47,517 nucleotides of DNA, from positions 1-47,517 of the forward strand of contig JADJSY010000015.1 in the NCBI GenBank assembly GCA_016711435.1, written 5' to 3'. Each line of letters opens with the position of its first letter. Position 1 is the first letter of the stretch. A model generated the notes under the pieces. That model ran no database searches, was not told the DNA's origin, and saw nothing but the letters and a program-made list of their open reading frames with translations. This DNA is from Lewinellaceae bacterium. Its GTDB lineage: Bacteria > Bacteroidota > Bacteroidia > Chitinophagales > Saprospiraceae. Below, in pieces: positions 46,209 through 47,517 of this stretch. Position numbers and translations under genes: made by a program.

Positions 46209-47517
46209 ATGAAAATGATGCTCCAAAAAGTGGCACGACAGTTGTCACACACACACACACACACATTTTGTACAATTTTGCTGGTATCGGTTATGATGGC
46301 CAGGAGTTTTGGGGGTGAAAGCGCAGGTATTACCAGGCAATATTGCAATCGCAAACTTTTCGGCGCCTGTCAGCGGCCCGGCTATTGCACCGATCAGATG
46401 GACTGGTTATGATATGCCAAACAACACTATCAACGCATTCCGGGTAGTGGTCACCGTTTCCAATGGTGCATGTATCAACAGAAACGCAACGGTGGCTTCG
46501 CTGAATGCCTTGTTTCCATTAAGTGCGCTAACAGTGACTAATACGCTGGTAAAAATTGATTATCCGCCTAATTCACCCAATATTACGCTTCCGCCTGCCG
46601 GAGTGAAATGCTTTGTCCTTTTAATGTCCATTTGCAAACGGCCCGGGCTGTCTTCTACCGTAAATATTGAAAACACACCCACAACCCGGCCGTTTTTTAC
46701 GCCTGGTAGCGGCTTTTTTTTCCCAACCGTTGGAAATTCGATATCTATAAATTTTAACAGCACTGCGCTTATTAGCGGTTTTATTGAAAAACCTGGAACG
46801 CCCGCTTCCAATTGTGTTAATGGAATCAATAATTCTATCACGAACGTAACCTTATCTTTTAAAGTGCCAGTGGGTCAGTGTGTGCCGATCAGTAATTTCA
46901 CTACGGGCACCACCGGTCAGTATTCCAGGACAGTACTAAAGGGTTTTGATTATGACGTAACGCCTAGCAAAACCAACGGCAACCAGTTTGCGGTGTGACA
47001 ACCTCATCATGTAGATTTTACAGCAGCATATATTGGAGGTGTTATTCCATTTACAACGGTGCAGCAGTATATTGCAGGAGATGTTAACTTATCCAATAAT
47101 TTAAATGCTACGGATCTCAACGAGATTTCAAAAATTATTGCAGGCGCTTTTGTGCCAACGGCAGGATATACATCATGGCGTTTTGTGCCAACGCTGGATT
47201 ATGGAATACAATCATTCCCACCGAATAACTGGCTGGCGATACCAAAGTTTATCACAGTACAGAATATTCAGTCAAATGCCCTCAATAAAGATTTTGTCGG
47301 AATAAAAATGGGGCGATATCAACCAGAGTTGTCAAACCTGTAATCAAACCAATTTTACAGCGCCTGCTGAAGAGCGATCAGATGAATTTGCCGTGCAATT
47401 GAGTGTTCCGGGGCGATCTTTGACGCGTGGAACATCTGTGATACTACCCATATCAGTAGATAATTTCAACCATATTTTGGCCTTCAGCACTTTTACAGGT
47501 TACGATCCTGCCGTTTT
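46209..47517 (+). CDS. Large secreted protein with dockerin-like and cohesin-like modules, broken in places, partial at 3' end
   Basis: The ATG at 46209 gives a signal peptide containing an HTHTHT stretch from a CA repeat. Removing one G from the run of five at 46311-46315 joins it to the main frame, SFGVKAQVLPGNI. That frame runs to a TGA at 46996-46998, which reads NQFAV-stop-QPHHVDFTA and would be Trp if TGG. It continues in frame to a dockerin-like GDVNLSNNLNATDLNEISKI (from 47080). Removing one G from the run at 47310-47313 gives VGIKMGDINQS, then a cohesin-like start VQLSVPGRSLTRGTSVILPI that runs off the window. It is a secreted protein of the type seen in Saprospiraceae. Confidence 0.7.
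46246..46265. repeat. CA dinucleotide microsatellite in the signal-peptide region
   Basis: About nine to ten CA units encode alternating His and Thr near the N-terminus of the secreted protein. Slippage here would change the frame. Confidence 0.85.

Noticed and set aside
46996..46998. Recoded TGA (selenocysteine or Trp)
   Set aside because: There is no selenocysteine-type context, other genes here use TGA as stop (cox2 and ActF), and a TGG-to-TGA change fits better.

Overview
The window is a chromosomal segment of a Bacteroidota bacterium, most like the Saprospiraceae / Lewinella-Haliscomenobacter group. The evidence is an alternative complex III (act) operon joined to a caa3/aa3-type cytochrome oxidase cluster, TAnnTTTG-type -7 promoter boxes, a type IX secretion sorting domain, dockerin/cohesin-like surface protein modules, and LytS/LytTR and Reg_prop/Y_Y_Y sensor kinases. 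No tRNA, rRNA, CRISPR array or transposase gene was seen.

Layout. 1-16 kb is one respiratory block on the + strand: actB (5' end cut by the window), actC, actD, actE, actF, cox2, cox1, ctaB, two cox3-type genes, cox4, a SCO-like gene, a DUF420 gene and two small membrane proteins. It encodes a quinol:cytochrome c reductase and its partner oxidase with assembly factors. 16-29 kb holds a dicarboxylate/cation symporter, a 1007-residue hybrid-type sensor, two SAM-dependent enzymes, a large AsmA-like protein, a POT peptide transporter and a tiny membrane protein. 29-35 kb holds nspC, a corrupted G-rich stretch, a beta-barrel protein and the arginine genes argB-argE-argH. 35-47.5 kb is more accessory: an NTF2-like protein, a GH32 fructan hydrolase, a MITE-like element, a Fic protein facing an AAA/DUF4143 ATPase, a Gfo/Idh oxidoreductase, DoxX, an FG-GAP/UnbV protein with a sorting tail, a LytS-LytTR pair, and the start of a large secreted cohesin/dockerin-like protein.

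What stands out. (1) cox2 encodes CuA subunit II fused to a C-terminal OmpA peptidoglycan-binding domain with both cell-wall-binding residues intact. (2) Most gaps between genes carry composite inverted repeats built from short tandem 'words' of 7-9 bases, with perfect stems up to 45 and 48 bp. Two longer dispersed families recur beside start and stop codons. (3) The GH32 gene has a perfect 33-bp palindrome inserted in frame. (4) The SCO-like protein has lost its copper cysteines. (5) Reading frames break repeatedly at homopolymers (ctaB, the NTF2-like gene, the FG-GAP gene and the last gene), and 30.24-30.62 kb is runs of G, T and A. Both point to sequencing or assembly error, so disrupted genes here should not be taken as true pseudogenes without read support.
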